64,000 bases of DNA, from NCBI GenBank assembly GCA_947561715.1, contig OX387201.1, positions 5,846,001-5,910,000 on the forward strand, written 5' to 3'. The DNA comes from Ascidia mentula (lineage: Eukaryota > Chordata > Ascidiacea > Phlebobranchia > Ascidiidae). Under the pieces are notes generated by a model. The model saw only the letters and a program-made list of their open reading frames with translations, was not told the origin of the DNA and ran no database searches. The position numbers and the translations under genes are program-made. Every line of letters begins with the position of its first letter. The stretch's first letter is position 1. Shown here piece by piece: positions 1 to 12,580 of the stretch.

Positions 1-2606
1 CAATCCATTGAATGTGGATTTGATATTTATAGAGACCGACAAAACAGACACAGTTAGAAGCACTGCACCCGTAGTAAATACAGATAACAGATGTGTAATT
101 TTAGCAGGCCTATTGATGTAGCAATTTGTGACATATGGTAACGTTCAAGCTGAAGCATCTCTTTAATAAGAATACAATAAATAAAATGGAATATAATGAC
201 ATAACCACAAAGAATTTTTGTTTACGATGAATTTGTCGAAGAAAATCCGTCTTCTTAATGTAAGATGTGTTAAACCAAAGAACACTATGTAGGCTATAGT
301 GTTCTTTGGTTAAACCCGCTTCATCCAGTAAGAAATACCACCATTAAGAAAGATTTTGAATCCGTACTTGACATTTCAAATAAAGAAGATACCCAAAACA
401 ATAGCTCTATCGTCAAGAGCGTAGATAACAATGGACGCTGTTTATCACCATACATTGTAAAGATTTTGAATTTGTTATTCAAAAGTTATCTTTTTATTAA
501 GTTGGCTGATTTGCAAGAAATATCTTTATCACTTTGTTAAACTCGTGACAATTTGTCTAAGGTAAGGCACTCTCGGCTTGACTGCTCCAGTTACTGTAGA
601 AGTCAAAAATCATGTCGAGTTTGAACTAATGTAGCGTTTTTTAATCCTCGTATATCCGACACAAACCAGGTATAACAATATTTTATTGAAGATGGCACAA
701 ACGTATGGTAACAGTCCAAGTGAAACCACAAACTAGATGGCAGCAGAGTGCTACAATTTATAGTCGTGGCATGTGTGCTGAAATATTAGAACACATTTAA
801 AAAAATATTCAAAAAAGTTAATTATTGCAAAATCACACGTGATAGAAAGGACAAAAAGGGCATCAAATATACACTACGACTTAAATGCACCAAATTTTAA
901 TGCCGGTCTGCAAAAAGCTTTACACTGTATTTTGAAGGGCCCTAATGTGTTTCAAAAACTGTGGCACAGCTATGTACACAATACATTGTGCAAAAATAGG
1001 CAAGATTTCGATTACGCCTTGCTTGCAAATGGCGGTGAATCGTTGTGCAGAATAGACACACAGAGCCAAAGCAATCGGTAACCAGCAATCTCTTGAACAC
1101 TTTCTCCCGTTTGATTTCACCGCAACTTTGCTGAACCCATCCGGAGCTTGTTTCAACCAGAGTGCTCACTTGAACTGAAACTGTGCGAGCGGTCTGCTCC
1201 GCCAACCTAACCTACTTTCTTCTCTTTATAAGTATCTGTCACTATTCCTAGTTGAAAAACTGGACATTTCTTTTTGTGAAAGATTTTTTTAATTTTTTTG
1301 AATTTTGAAAACAACGAAGCACTAACGAAATACGGTGAGACATAGGGGACTCAGTGAATCGTTCCTGTTCCGTAGCGAGGGCCTTGTCGGCCACGCCCGG
1401 TTACAGGTCTTGAAGTAACAAGTACATGCTTTTGATCGTTATACCGCGAAACTCGGGTAATAACAATCCAGCAAGATTGTGTCGATTCAAGGTGCTTTGA
1501 GTGAGCTTCATTTCCGCCGCTTTGCGACGTTTGGTGGTAAAACAGGAAAAACGTATTTTGATGAAACTAGGAAAGAAAACAACGAACATGGCGCATTCGC
1601 CGGAACACTGAAAACATAGTAAAACTGTAAAAAAAGGACGTCACTTCCACTTATCATGTTTCGAGCAGTTAAGGTTTCGTTCGACAGGCCACGTGAAATG
1701 GTTTGTCTCGTTCGCCGTGTGGCTATGATTCGCGTTTTTGGTGGCAAGGTTGCCTGTTTTCGCGACACAAAAAGAAGTTCTAATTTAACAGAATGTGGAA
1801 CAGGTTCACATTTTCAGATGAACATGGGCAGTAGGGCGCGAATCGAATTATCTATAGCCGAGTAATGCGGAAAATTTTAACTAGTAAAGGCACTCCTCCG
1901 GAGAGCGATATTTCAGTTCGCGCTTCGGTCAAGTCAAAGGCAAGGGTTTCAGCAACACAGATTTTACTGCCGTTTTAACGTTCGTCGCATGGGCGCCAAC
2001 TACAATACGCCAACATTACACCCTAACCAACAGACACAGGAAAATGGAAATGGTCAATCACAACTCATACGCATTTACACCTTTCTTACCAATGCGTTGG
2101 CATTTTCCGACGGCGAAAGTGAGAGGGTTACGAATGATATCATGAACAAACTTGAAAAAAAAATCAAAAAACACCTTTCGCTCCGGAAAAGAAATTCGCT
2201 CGCATGCGGGCAACAGGTTTTGCGCATGCCGTTACATAAGGCTTTCTTAGCAGCCATACAAGGGTTTCAGTTGACTTGCTACTGGCGGAGGTACTTGGGT
2301 TTCCCCTGAGAATAGGTCGACCGCCGTTTCAAAAATGCGCGGGGCCCCATTGCGCCACATGTTCTGGCACCTTCATTAGTGCAAACAAAACAACAAATGC
2401 AAAACATAGAGGGAGAAAGAAATACAAAGAGCACCAGCGCACTGAAACAGTAGAACACAGCGTGATGTCTTTGTCGAAATACCAGTGTTAAAGTGCTGTT
2501 AGACGCACCGTGCGTCCGCCTCGTTCGTCCACTCGTCTGCTATGCTTTGCAGTCCGACGTAGGCAACCATTTTTCTTGGTGGTGTCACTTAACGACGCCT
2601 GCGCAG
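1..2606. other. Non-coding flank left of the IFI44-like gene
   Basis: I recognise no gene here. Open frames are all short, overlap in several frames and encode no familiar domain. CpG is frequent, as in the rest of the left region. A near-perfect inverted repeat lies at 271-317 and is listed separately. The last few hundred bases before 2607 should include the 3' untranslated region of the minus-strand GTPase gene, but I see no good minus-strand AATAAA close to its stop, so I cannot place the transcript end. Confidence 0.5.
271..317. repeat. Short perfect inverted repeat (hairpin)
   Basis: The left arm AACCAAAGAACACTAT is followed, after a spacer of about 10 bases, by its exact reverse complement ATAGTGTTCTTTGGTT. 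The arms are 16 bp and perfect, so either strand could fold into a tight hairpin. The loop is short for a typical animal microRNA precursor and I recognise no known mature microRNA sequence. Confidence 0.7.
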
Positions 2607-4444
2607 TCAGAAGGACGCACTTCTCAGGCGCATGTAGTCGAGGCGGAAAGGAAGACAGCGGCACATGGGTTTGGAGTGAGCTCCAGCCGAGTAAGCCCGC
2701 TTTCTTCGTTCAGCGGCACCGCCGCATGTCGCCGTCCTGGAGATGATTTCCCTCCAAACAGCCAAAAGCTGGGAGTCACGTTCGGGTGATGAACACATGG
2801 ACGATGGGTTTGCCGATTCGTCACTCCAAGGCTCAAGTTCGCACTTGTAGTTGTCCACAAGCTTGGTGTTGGGCACAACATCGGGAACGGTTGTCAAACG
2901 TCTGCGTCGCGGATGTCGCTGCTGCATGGTTTGTTCGTTGATCGTATTTTCGAGGCTGTACTCGTGCAGGCGTTCGCGCAGCGCAAGTTTGTCCTCGATC
3001 AGGTCTGTCTTGGTGGCCACCGACACAATAGGTATTCCTGCAAGAGTAAAAAAATAATTTGTTAAGCTCAAAGAATTAGGGGCTTAAATTTACAGTTAAG
3101 TTTTATCGACTAATTGGGCGCCAACTCTAGTTACGCTGTTTAACAACAATCCGCAGCAGTCAGGAAAGAAAAACGCGGCATATGGGAATGTCGTGTCAGG
3201 TTGCAATAATGTTATACTGTGCGGCATTCGCCCTTCTAAAACCCAATGCGCTTTCTCTCTTTTGCTCCGCGCCGTACGCCCGGGCAAGTCGACCTCGTTT
3301 ATCAAGCTACAAGTGCGCGTGGTAAACAAGTCAATCTTGTCACGAGCCGGTTCGTTTTGACCATTTGTTAATCAGTGCAAAAGCGACCCTTGACTATTAG
3401 CTGGAAAAGTGCAAAACATCTTTCTTTTAAATTCGGGGCAAAACTGTTACACGCTCGCACATTTGCGAGGCTTAAGGAATGTGGAGGTTTAACATATTTA
3501 TGGCAAAACCGCTCGCGGCCTGGCCTACTTGTTGTCTTAAAGCACGGCGCGCACAACATTTCTACCAAGTACGTTGCTATCAACACGTAACATATGAATT
3601 CTTAAACACAATGAGAGCAACTTACTGTTGACGGAGGCGTGTTTGGAAGTGTTGATTGCACGGGCGATGTTTGACATAAATACGGATTGCGGTTCATCGG
3701 TGAGGGCTGACACATACAGCACCAAGTCGATGCGGCGGTTTGCCTCGACGATTCGATGATAACGCTTCTTGATGGTTTCCTTGGACATTAGCAGCACGCA
3801 GGGAATGCATTTGGCTGGGATGCGACCTTCGAGAATGTATCGAAGAATCAGGACAGCGTGGTCCTGGTCGTGAATGTCCTCGAAGCCCATGGCGTCCCAG
3901 AAAACAACTTTGCCACCGGCTTTCTTGTTGTGGTACATAACGCATTCGTCGAGAAGGTGGTTGCGGCCGGGGCAATAGCGCGCACGGTCCTTCCATTCTT
4001 GTGTCAACGACATGTTCATTGAGTTTATCAACGAAGATTTTCCTGCACAGAAAAATGCCTTCAATTAAACACACATCCAAGGTTATGACAGGCGTTGTGT
4101 GTTTTAAGCCCATATCGTATTCAGCAACAATGCCTTTAACCATAGTTTTATAACTTGTTACCAAAAGTTTAACTTCAATATTAATGAAAGTACATACCTG
4201 CTCCGCGGGCCCCAATGACCAGCACGTTAAGATTCGTGTTCAGGTGACTGAAGCAGTTTCTGATTAGCTTTCTGCTTCGTTCGTTCACATCCCCAGAGTT
4301 GAGAGGACGTTTGACGGCCACAGATGCACCAGCAGGGTGTCGAACCCTCTCTGGAATTTCATTATGATTGCAGTCGAGGTCTTGCTTTTCAGCGACCATC
4401 TGATTCTCAATTAAGGTAGCGGTAGTGGTTGATTGCGGTGCCAT
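2607..4444 (-). CDS. IFI44-like P-loop GTPase, three exons
   Basis: Three exons on the minus strand (4444-4198, 4042-3626, 3037-2607) join in frame into 364 residues; every junction has a GT donor and an AG acceptor. The first intron splits the P-loop, and splicing restores GARGAGKS at residues 78-85, followed by SLINS. DAMG at 132-135 is the G3 motif and TKTD at 230-233 is the G4 guanine-specificity motif. ILRYILEGRIP (148-158) resembles the segment after G3 in interferon-induced protein 44. The family is known as cytosolic GTP-binding proteins linked to innate immunity in vertebrates, but its molecular role is poorly understood. About 130 residues follow G4; this tail is not recognisable and its last part could be mis-modelled. 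The start ATG has a good context (GCGATGG). Unlike the genes to the right, its exons keep many CpGs, suggesting an unmethylated, inducible or tissue-restricted gene. Confidence 0.8.
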
Positions 4445-7400
4445 CGCTTTGCTTGATGTCGACCTTCTTTATTGAATGTTGATCATAACAGACATACAAA
4501 TTTCTTCTGTAGAATTAATAGCTGCAGCTCGGTGCGATTCCAAGTTGATAATGCGAGCCCACTGCATAAGCACGGGCATTTCAAGCTGCCAGCCGCTGTG
4601 GCGTAAACAAGCTTAAAAAACGCAACCGGTCCAAGCCTCACCACGTAACCTGCAGAGAGAAAAAGGCAAATCGTTGCGGGCGCGACCATTAAGCGTAAGC
4701 GGGGTGCTCGCTAGTGTCTTAAATAAGTTTTCTACACTTTAAAAGTATTTTCGTATCTCCCGAGAAAGAACAGACTACACCAAAATAGTTTCATATTTTT
4801 TATGTCGATTTTGAAAGGAAAAAAATCATAAAATCTGCGACTTTTTGTGGTAAACCAAACCAGCCACCCCATTGGACGCGACCATTCGACATCGAGTTTG
4901 GCAATAACACCGCTCTTGCGAAATTCCTTGTTTGTTCTTTGTCGGCGCGAAAAAAGGCCGCCGGCCTATTGCACAATTAAAGGAAGCGCGGAGAATAAAA
5001 AGAGAATAGCTGACAAGCGCAGATGCGCTCGCGATGTGCTAGTGTTTATTCTTTTAAAACTCGAGGGAAGATTCACCGGCGCTCGACCATCAATAGGCGA
5101 AGGGACCCAGAGTATTTTTGGAACTGAAACGCTCTTTGTTAAAGTCCTGCCCAAGTTCTGTCAAGCGTTAAAGCAACTTTACGAAGGGGTCCGTTGTGGG
5201 TATAATGCGCTGCCTGGATAGTGTAAAGCGTGTATTGCGCAACAGACAATAAACCACACAGTTTCCCCAATGGCATTGCGTTGGATTTAATATAGAGCCA
5301 CGTCGGCTAATTTCCCACAACTGCTGGAACTTACGCAACCTGGTCAGTATTCCCGCACTGGTATTAACCTACAACGGTCGATTGCAAGTAAGCAAGTCAG
5401 TCATGAATAGTATGCTTATGCTCGTCGAAACACGTTGCATTCTGAGAAATAACAGTCGGTTTGCTGCAAGCCGGCGCGATGACGTACCTTGCAACAGAGC
5501 GTTCGCGACAACGGTCTAAGCATAACACAGGCTGTTTACAGCATCTGCTTAAAACTGGGTATCAAGCTCTATAAAACACGGACAAAACTTTACCACAATT
5601 CCTGCAGATCGTTAAACCTACAACTTAAGTGACGTCAATTTCGACATGAATGCTGGGGACAAGGTGTCAGGGATATGGCGCAAACTTCCTATTCAGACCG
5701 AGAACAGCTGCACGCGCGGACAGGTTTGGACCTGCCTTTATTATTGTGCAAGCCATAAAATTACATCACTATAACGTTTAGGAGCTCACGGTCGCTCGAT
5801 CGCCTTGACTGTACAGCAAAAGAGGAACCAGAGACCAGAGTCAAGATTTGTGAAAGTCCATGGGCCAATCGGAACACAATGGACCTGAGATATAGCCAAA
5901 TATGGATACATTACGTAACTTGCCTAGAAGGAAACACACTTCGGCGGTGACGCGTTTCGAGGGTCCATTGTTTTTGTAGGGGTCAAAACACAACTACGAT
6001 CGTGGGTTTTGCAATACGTGACGTTTCATATGAAATGTGTGGACGGTGACCTGTTAATAGCCTGCTTTTTGAAAGGCGGGACAAGCAGGGTCCAAATTTC
6101 AAAATATTTGAAAACTTGTAAGGAGGACTGTTTTTCGGGTATATATCGCACAATGCATGCTATCAACTGGAAACACTGGAAACGGCGTTTCGCTTGGCAC
6201 GCCTAACAACATAATTGTCTAGACTGGCGCGGAACGAAAAATTGCGCAACAATTCCGCTCTTTCTCTTCCTTCTTACAAATTAAACATACAAAAGCGCTC
6301 CCAAAAAGTGGTTCTTAGGTCGCGTGGATTGCGAGGGATAAAGCTGAAGGAGCAAGACTTCAGTGCAACACAAGACCTTTAGGCATCGATGAATATTGAG
6401 GGTTATTCAGGTTTGCGCAAGTCGATGTCGAAAGCCCTACACTACAGCTGGAGCTGACCAATCAGAGGCCGAACCGGCATTTCGGAGCCCTAATCACCGG
6501 CTTAGAGAACCGGCGTCTCATCTGTGGAACAGTGCTGACGTGAAAATCTGTGACAAGCAGCTCGAGGTGTTAAGTAACCGGTTGGTTATACTCTGTAAAC
6601 AAACACAGCATTTTCCAAAATAATACCATACTATGAAATATCATGTCAAATGTTAGCAGATTTAAGTGTACTGCTTCGCCCTGTCCAAATGCAATAACTA
6701 TACATCAAAGCAGTATTATAAATTAAAGCAGGACATTTTTTCTGGTTGATAGATAGATAGTTTTACTCTGTGCACTGACAAGAATGTCACTTGGACTCTG
6801 ACAATGGTTCGTTTTACAAATTGTATACAATTCCAGAAGGTTGTGTGACAACGCCGACACAGTGGAAATGCCGGCCGGCACGCTGGGATGTCGCAACTCG
6901 CCGGTTGCGAAACACCGGTGATGACGCGTTCAGGAACGAAATTGCGCAACGGCCCATCCGAACAGCTGACGTTGCTGGGGGCGATAGGGCACCGACGTAA
7001 CCAAGGAGCCAGAAGGCCCTGGTTACAAAACTGCATTTTTTAGCTGGAGTGGCCTTGAAACTGGAAAACGTAAGGATGCTGTGTGAACTGTTCTTCGTCG
7101 TTGAGGTGCTTTGATTGCGCAATCAATGGAATTTCGAATCGATCTCGAGCGACATAAATGCAACTTTCCGTGAAACGATATCATCGACTGTTTGTGTCGC
7201 TGGAATGACATATGGGCGCAACTGAATATAACATTAATTCAAAAATCGATCTCTGAGTAGAAGCCTGTCGCGGAAATGCTCGTGTTGAACAATGCAAAAA
7301 CAGGAAAAATTCCCCGGACACAAATACGTATTCGGTTTAAAACAAGACAGTAGTCAATTAAAGCTGCCCATGACTATGTTAAAGAACGCACGTAGGCACG

Positions 7401-9900
7401 TGCTCTGTGTTGAGTTTTACTCCTTCACAACGATTCATATCGCTGGGTATATTTATTAAGAAAACCGCCGAATGGAGGTGTGCTGAACTTCTCACCAGAT
7501 CATGGACTTTCGAGCTCCGAAAACGCAAGGCAGGTGATCACACGCACGTTCTCAACAATAGCTTACATACAGTTTGACACAATTTGCGGTCATGTATTTT
7601 CGTGGAGATCAAATCATTAATAAACAACGTTCTGACAACACGTTTATGGGGTCTCCAGGTGGTCTGGATAGCATATAAAGTGACGAAAATTCCAATCTCC
7701 ATGTACGCAATCCACCCACACTAACCACTGCAAAGGCCGTTTCGGCTCACTAGCAAATATTTCAACACAAAAGCTGGTGCGAGAACGTGAACGTAGACAC
7801 GTAGTTGGGTGTTTGCAGTGGGCGACACGTCATCACGGGTGACGAAGTTATTTCGTAATCGTCGGTTGCGCCAATCGCAGCGTTGGGGACGGAAGCAAAC
7901 GAAACCAGTCGGTAAATGTTTAACTCATATCGCAATTGTGACCTGAACGAACGCACGGGACAAAATGCAAATGTTTGTTGGAGTGTGTGGGAGTTTGCTG
8001 GGTTAGTTTTACGATGTTTCGTTCACATGACCAGTCGTACGCAATCCCACATTATTATTGACACAAACTGGAAGCAAACCAACAGTCGCTATGATCGTCG
8101 AGCAAAAACACGATTATTTGGGTTTTGCTAAGGCTTCCAGCAGTACAGCATTTTAAACAGCAAAAGATTTGACCATAGTTTGTCCTCAACACAACAACCA
8201 TTTAGCATCGATTTTGTTTGTTGTTTGTTAATATACGCTGTACGTAAGACCAAGATCTGTGCGCAATTCTTCGCTGTTTAGTTCTTTCTACTCGAAGAAA
8301 ATCCAATTATGCATTTGGCAAGGTTGGGTCCGGGTAACGATTGATTTGCCCGCTTGACCGAGCCACCACGACGCATAATACCGGCCGGCAAACATGAAAT
8401 AAACAACACACGGCATCGATCAGCTGTGCCCAGCACACGAAGAAAAGATCGACCCGATAACAAATGCCGGTCGAATTGACAGTCATCAAGGGCAGAGCCG
8501 ACACACGAATGAATAATGAATACCCTCGCGGGCCGTGGACATCCTTTCTTGGATCTGGAATTGCGCAACACCACGCAGTCGGAGCCGGCTCGCCGAGACG
8601 CGAGCGTCATCGCTATTTCGCAAGCCAGACGTACGACCGTTATCCTAACCACTATTTCAAAACGCTCTGAGATTTCGCAACATTTCGGCATGCACCAGAC
8701 CCGAAACCGGCGTCTGGTCGTTTTTGATAGGCTTAAAATTGCTTTCGCCTTATCCGTAGCAACGAACGGTGACGCGCGGAACAGACCGCAATTTGAGATT
8801 GGCAATATTGGAGAAATTTACGCCGATCTATATTTGCCCTGATAATTACAGCTGGAGCGCTTTAAAAATATCAGAAAAGGCGTAATTTGTTATATTTGCT
8901 GCACTTCGCACGGCACACTTGACGGTGAGTTTATTCTCCACATAGGTCATGTGACAGCAGCAGGCCTGATTAGGAGCTGAATAATTCAAAGCGAAGGTCG
9001 GCGAGACCGGCAATGCGCTCCCCGTTTGGTTTCCCATCTGCTTGCTGCAAACATTCACAAAGTGGATATGTTGGACGCACGGGAAAACCAGACATGCAGG
9101 TACACACCAATTCTTGTTGGTTTACTTTGGCGCAATTGAGGGTTGTAAACTATTGTCATGTCGTTTAGTGCTCGGACATAAACCGGTTCGGGAAAGTTGC
9201 ATTCGTAATTGTTTTCGAAACACACACGGGTCTTTTTACGGAAACTAGCCCGAACAAACAGTATACAGAAACGAATCGCCAAATAAACTAAACCCATACC
9301 ATTAGGGTGAAATGAAAAAAAGGGGAAAATCAATAAGATCAACGCGGGGAGGGAGAAATGCTATAGCACCTTTTGATTCAATGCAAATGCAAGACGGTTT
9401 CTTGGCAAAGATGTAGGGGTTGTGAGAAATATGGATAAAAAATATCTCTTGTTCAACGTTGAAAAACAAAATGATCCAAGAAATGACTTCTAGATGCCCT
9501 AAAACTCGCCAGTTGATCTGCATCAATTTTCTTTGGGTTAGAGTTTAAACTTTCAAGTCACAGCTTCTTGCTTGGTCACACACAGGCAGTCCGGGGGAGG
9601 GGGAGATTTCGCCTTCGGTTAAAAGCGACCACAGACACGGAGATATGGGGCTCTGACTACTGTCTGCCCCAACAGCAGACGGTTCGTCTGCAACCAGTCT
9701 GGCATGAACAATCTTCTGGTCTTCTGTTATTGCTTGGAGTTTCATGTTGCCTTAATTTTAAAAAAATAGAAAACGCAGGGGAAAATGTTTGTTTGTAGAC
9801 CGGTGGTTGAAGTTTAGACTTACAAGAATGCGACCGTTCGAGGAGGTTACCGGTAACGAACCGCATCCCACTTGACATGGGGCCTGGGTTTTTTGGTGGT
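4445..9900. other. CpG-rich intergenic DNA with clustered TTGCGCAA sites
   Basis: The first few hundred bases are upstream of the minus-strand GTPase gene and should hold its promoter. No open frame encodes a protein I recognise; the longest (175 codons, minus, 8278-8805) overlaps other open frames and has no domain. The palindrome TTGCGCAA, a C/EBP-type site, starts at 5235, 6242, 6413, 6942, 7115 and 8561. The copy at 7115 sits inside a perfect 16-bp palindrome at 7111-7126. The surrounding sequences differ, so these are not copies of one repeat. Confidence 0.5.
7111..7126. promoter_or_regulatory. Perfect 16-bp palindrome with C/EBP-type core
   Basis: TTGATTGCGCAATCAA equals its own reverse complement. 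Its centre, ATTGCGCAAT, is the optimal binding site known for C/EBP-class bZIP dimers. Binding is inferred from the sequence only. Confidence 0.5.
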
Positions 9901-9920
9901 AGCAGTTTACATTACGCAAC

Positions 9921-10055
9921 AAAGAATTTGAAACACGTTATGAAACAAAGAATGGGAAAGAACTTTATGTAACGAAGAATTGGAAACATATTTATGTAAC
10001 CAAGAATTGGAAACATATTTATGTAACCAAGAATTGGGAACATCTTTATGTAACA
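9921..10055. repeat. 27-bp tandem repeat, five units
   Basis: Five head-to-tail units of 27 bp. Units 3 and 4 are nearly identical, unit 5 differs at a few bases, and units 1 and 2 are more diverged, so the array looks to have grown at its right end. Because 27 is a multiple of three, the plus-strand frame stays open through the array and would read a nine-residue repeat, KNWKHIYVT. That frame is open from about 9904 to a TGA near 10115, with no upstream ATG in it. I see no gene around it and treat the array as non-coding unless it proves to be an exon. Confidence 0.85.
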
Positions 10056-12558
10056 AAACCAGCTTGTGTAAAAATGGCCCACTCATGCAACAGAGAAACG
10101 CATTCTTGACAAAATAGGTTAAAGTTTACAAATGAAATTACCACGACCTTTAACAATACACGACATTACCACTACCTTTAGGCACTAAGTGGAATGGACA
10201 AAAATATCTCCAGATTCGTTGTTATTGAAATGCAATGCTGTGCAAACGAACTTGACTCGGTTTTACTGCAATCAGGGGAAAATCAATACAGCTTGTCTTT
10301 CTTTGTATGATAATACGTGAGATTTGCCTGCGCACATATCATTACACATATTAAAGCACTGAAACTAAAATATTTTGTCGGTGTTTCAAACCCTGCAAAA
10401 GAAGATTGTTTTTTTGTTTACGCCGCATTTCCCCATCATTCATATAACGGTGACCGGTGCCACGTATTTTATCCGGTTACTGACGACGTCAATCTCCGAG
10501 CCAATAGTTGTTTGTCACAGCCGATTGAACTGACCGGTCCACAATGCATGCATCAGAAGCAGCTGGTGTCGATACAGCACATACGTCACAGACATGCATT
10601 GGACGCTTCTGCCGGTTTTGCATTAGATTTGACTACTGCGCAGCGTGGGTGGCGTAGTGCAAGCGAGTGCGTTTTGTCCAAGCTGTGCAGGATGGAAGTG
10701 GCAATGGTAGCATGCTCACAAACAATGATCCTTGCACAGCATCTTTACAACAAGCTGGTTTAAATCGGTCTGCAACTGACAGCCGGCAGACCCAATCACT
10801 AAAAACAACTACAGGCCTTGGCGGTCCGGCATTAGCAGGTGCTCCGGTTTGGACCAATGAAATGCTCGTTTTTGCGAACCATATGTTAAGTACTGTAAGG
10901 TCAGACCAACTCTTGGCAGAGTATACAATTTTCGCCGCGCAAGAGTTTGGTTCAACCAGAGGACAAAAAAAACACATTTAGCAACGGACGGATAAAGAAT
11001 CACAGCGCAGGTCACCGGGGAATCGGCACAGACGAACTGACAAGGGTTCGCCGCTTCAATACCGCTCTTGCACGAGACACGCTTTCTTTGCTGCAAAGAG
11101 CCCAAGCCAGGAACCCATGATCAGCTGATCGACACATGCGCTAGTCATCAATAATGCATGAGTCGGTGTTTGTCACGTTATAATAGGTTTTCCGGTGCGC
11201 CGGTTGCAACCTCTGTTAAGCCGGCCAGAGGTTTACTGACATAGCAACGACTGGTGACGTGCCACACTTGCTGTCGAAACTGCCGGGCATGTTGCGCAAT
11301 ATTACACTGGCGTGCCTTGGCTGTTAAAAGGAACAGTACACCCAACCTACGGCCTACCAATCGGACTGAAATATGTGTTATGCAATATTGTTGAAGTCAC
11401 GCGCTTAGCAACATATACCAACTTGCTGGTGGTTGTTAAGGAGTGTGTTCTGTTGCGATAACTCTCAGCATGCGGTGGACGCGACCACGTTTAGCATGTT
11501 CCCACCGAAACGATTAGTAGGTCATTGGCAGGAACTCGTAACCCAATTGTATTACGGCCCTGCGCAAGTCATGGGATCAGGAGTGAACGCAAATCGTTGC
11601 GAACCATAAACAGTTTCGCAGAGGTTGTGTGGCATGGGCTTGGCAAACACGCCAAGCTCAAACACAACTCCCGTGAGAATTGGCCTCGATTCCCTGTTGT
11701 TCCTTGGCGGCAATTCCCGAAATTGCCACATTGTGCTGTATTTTGTTGTCCAGGGCTGTTTTACAGTGCATGGTTGGTTCCCAAACTTGCAGCGGAATAT
11801 AGCAAACGTATACGATTTACCCAACGCAGCATATAATCATTAGAGGTGTACTAAACGTTAACACCGTCTACGCTAATGGTCAAAGTCCAACTATCATTAA
11901 TATAAAAAAGACAAGATGAGGGAAGTTTGCGTTGTTGGCGTTCTCCCGAGTGTTTCATCGACGTTATCACAGGGCTTCCGTGCTATGCTGTGATGGCGTA
12001 CCATGCAGAAAGCCTTCCACATGCAGAAGTTAACTCCCCTGCCGGTCTTCGTTGTAGCTTCAAGCCCCAGTTTGATTGACGGCCATTCTACTGCGTTTGA
12101 AGAGATCAGGCTTCCTGCTTTAGCTAACTTTTGCAGAATTTGGCGATAAATTTGGGTGATTATGGACATAACACTTTTACATGGTTAACCCTTATTGCTT
12201 TGTTTGTCCATTGTAAATGTTGCTGATATTTGACAGCGGCTTTCATTAAAACCTGACACTCCAGCAGACAAGTGTGCACCATTGCCATGTAGTGTTTGGA
12301 TGCATCCATAATAGCCGTTGTCGTAAGGATCTGACAATCTGCCAACATAAGGTCAGGCAAGCAAAAGTGCCGATAAATGCACAGATAATGGTAACAGTTG
12401 TGCTTGGGGGCAAGATTGCCCTGGGCGTCACATCCAAGCTGAGCTTGCCACGTCAAACCACGCGTGTTGGTATCGCCGTTCGTTGCGCAAGATCGGGCTG
12501 TTATGATTTCATTTACAAAAACAAATTAGTCAGGCTGCGTCCGCCGTTGCGCGCGCCC

Positions 12559-12580
12559 ATTGGCTGAGAGGGATCACGTG
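12559..12580. promoter_or_regulatory. CCAAT-box / E-box pair (copy 1)
   Basis: ATTGGCTGAGAGG at 12559-12571 is followed by CACGTG at 12575-12580. ATTGG is an inverted CCAAT box (NF-Y type) and CACGTG a bHLH-zip E-box; 11 bp separate the cores. A GCGCGCCC stretch precedes it. The same arrangement recurs at 28302-28324 and 23444-23464. Function is inferred. Confidence 0.45.

Noticed and set aside
271-317. microRNA precursor
   Set aside because: The loop is too short, there is no extended lower stem and no known mature sequence; kept only as an inverted repeat.
8278-8805. 175-codon minus-strand open frame
   Set aside because: Low-information composition, overlapped by a 108-codon frame on the plus strand, no known domain.
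9921-10055. CRISPR-like reading of the 27-bp array
   Set aside because: Units are directly adjacent with no unique spacers and the genome is eukaryotic.
10317-10763. 148-codon plus-strand frame
   Set aside because: No domain, no splice partners, overlapping frames on both strands.
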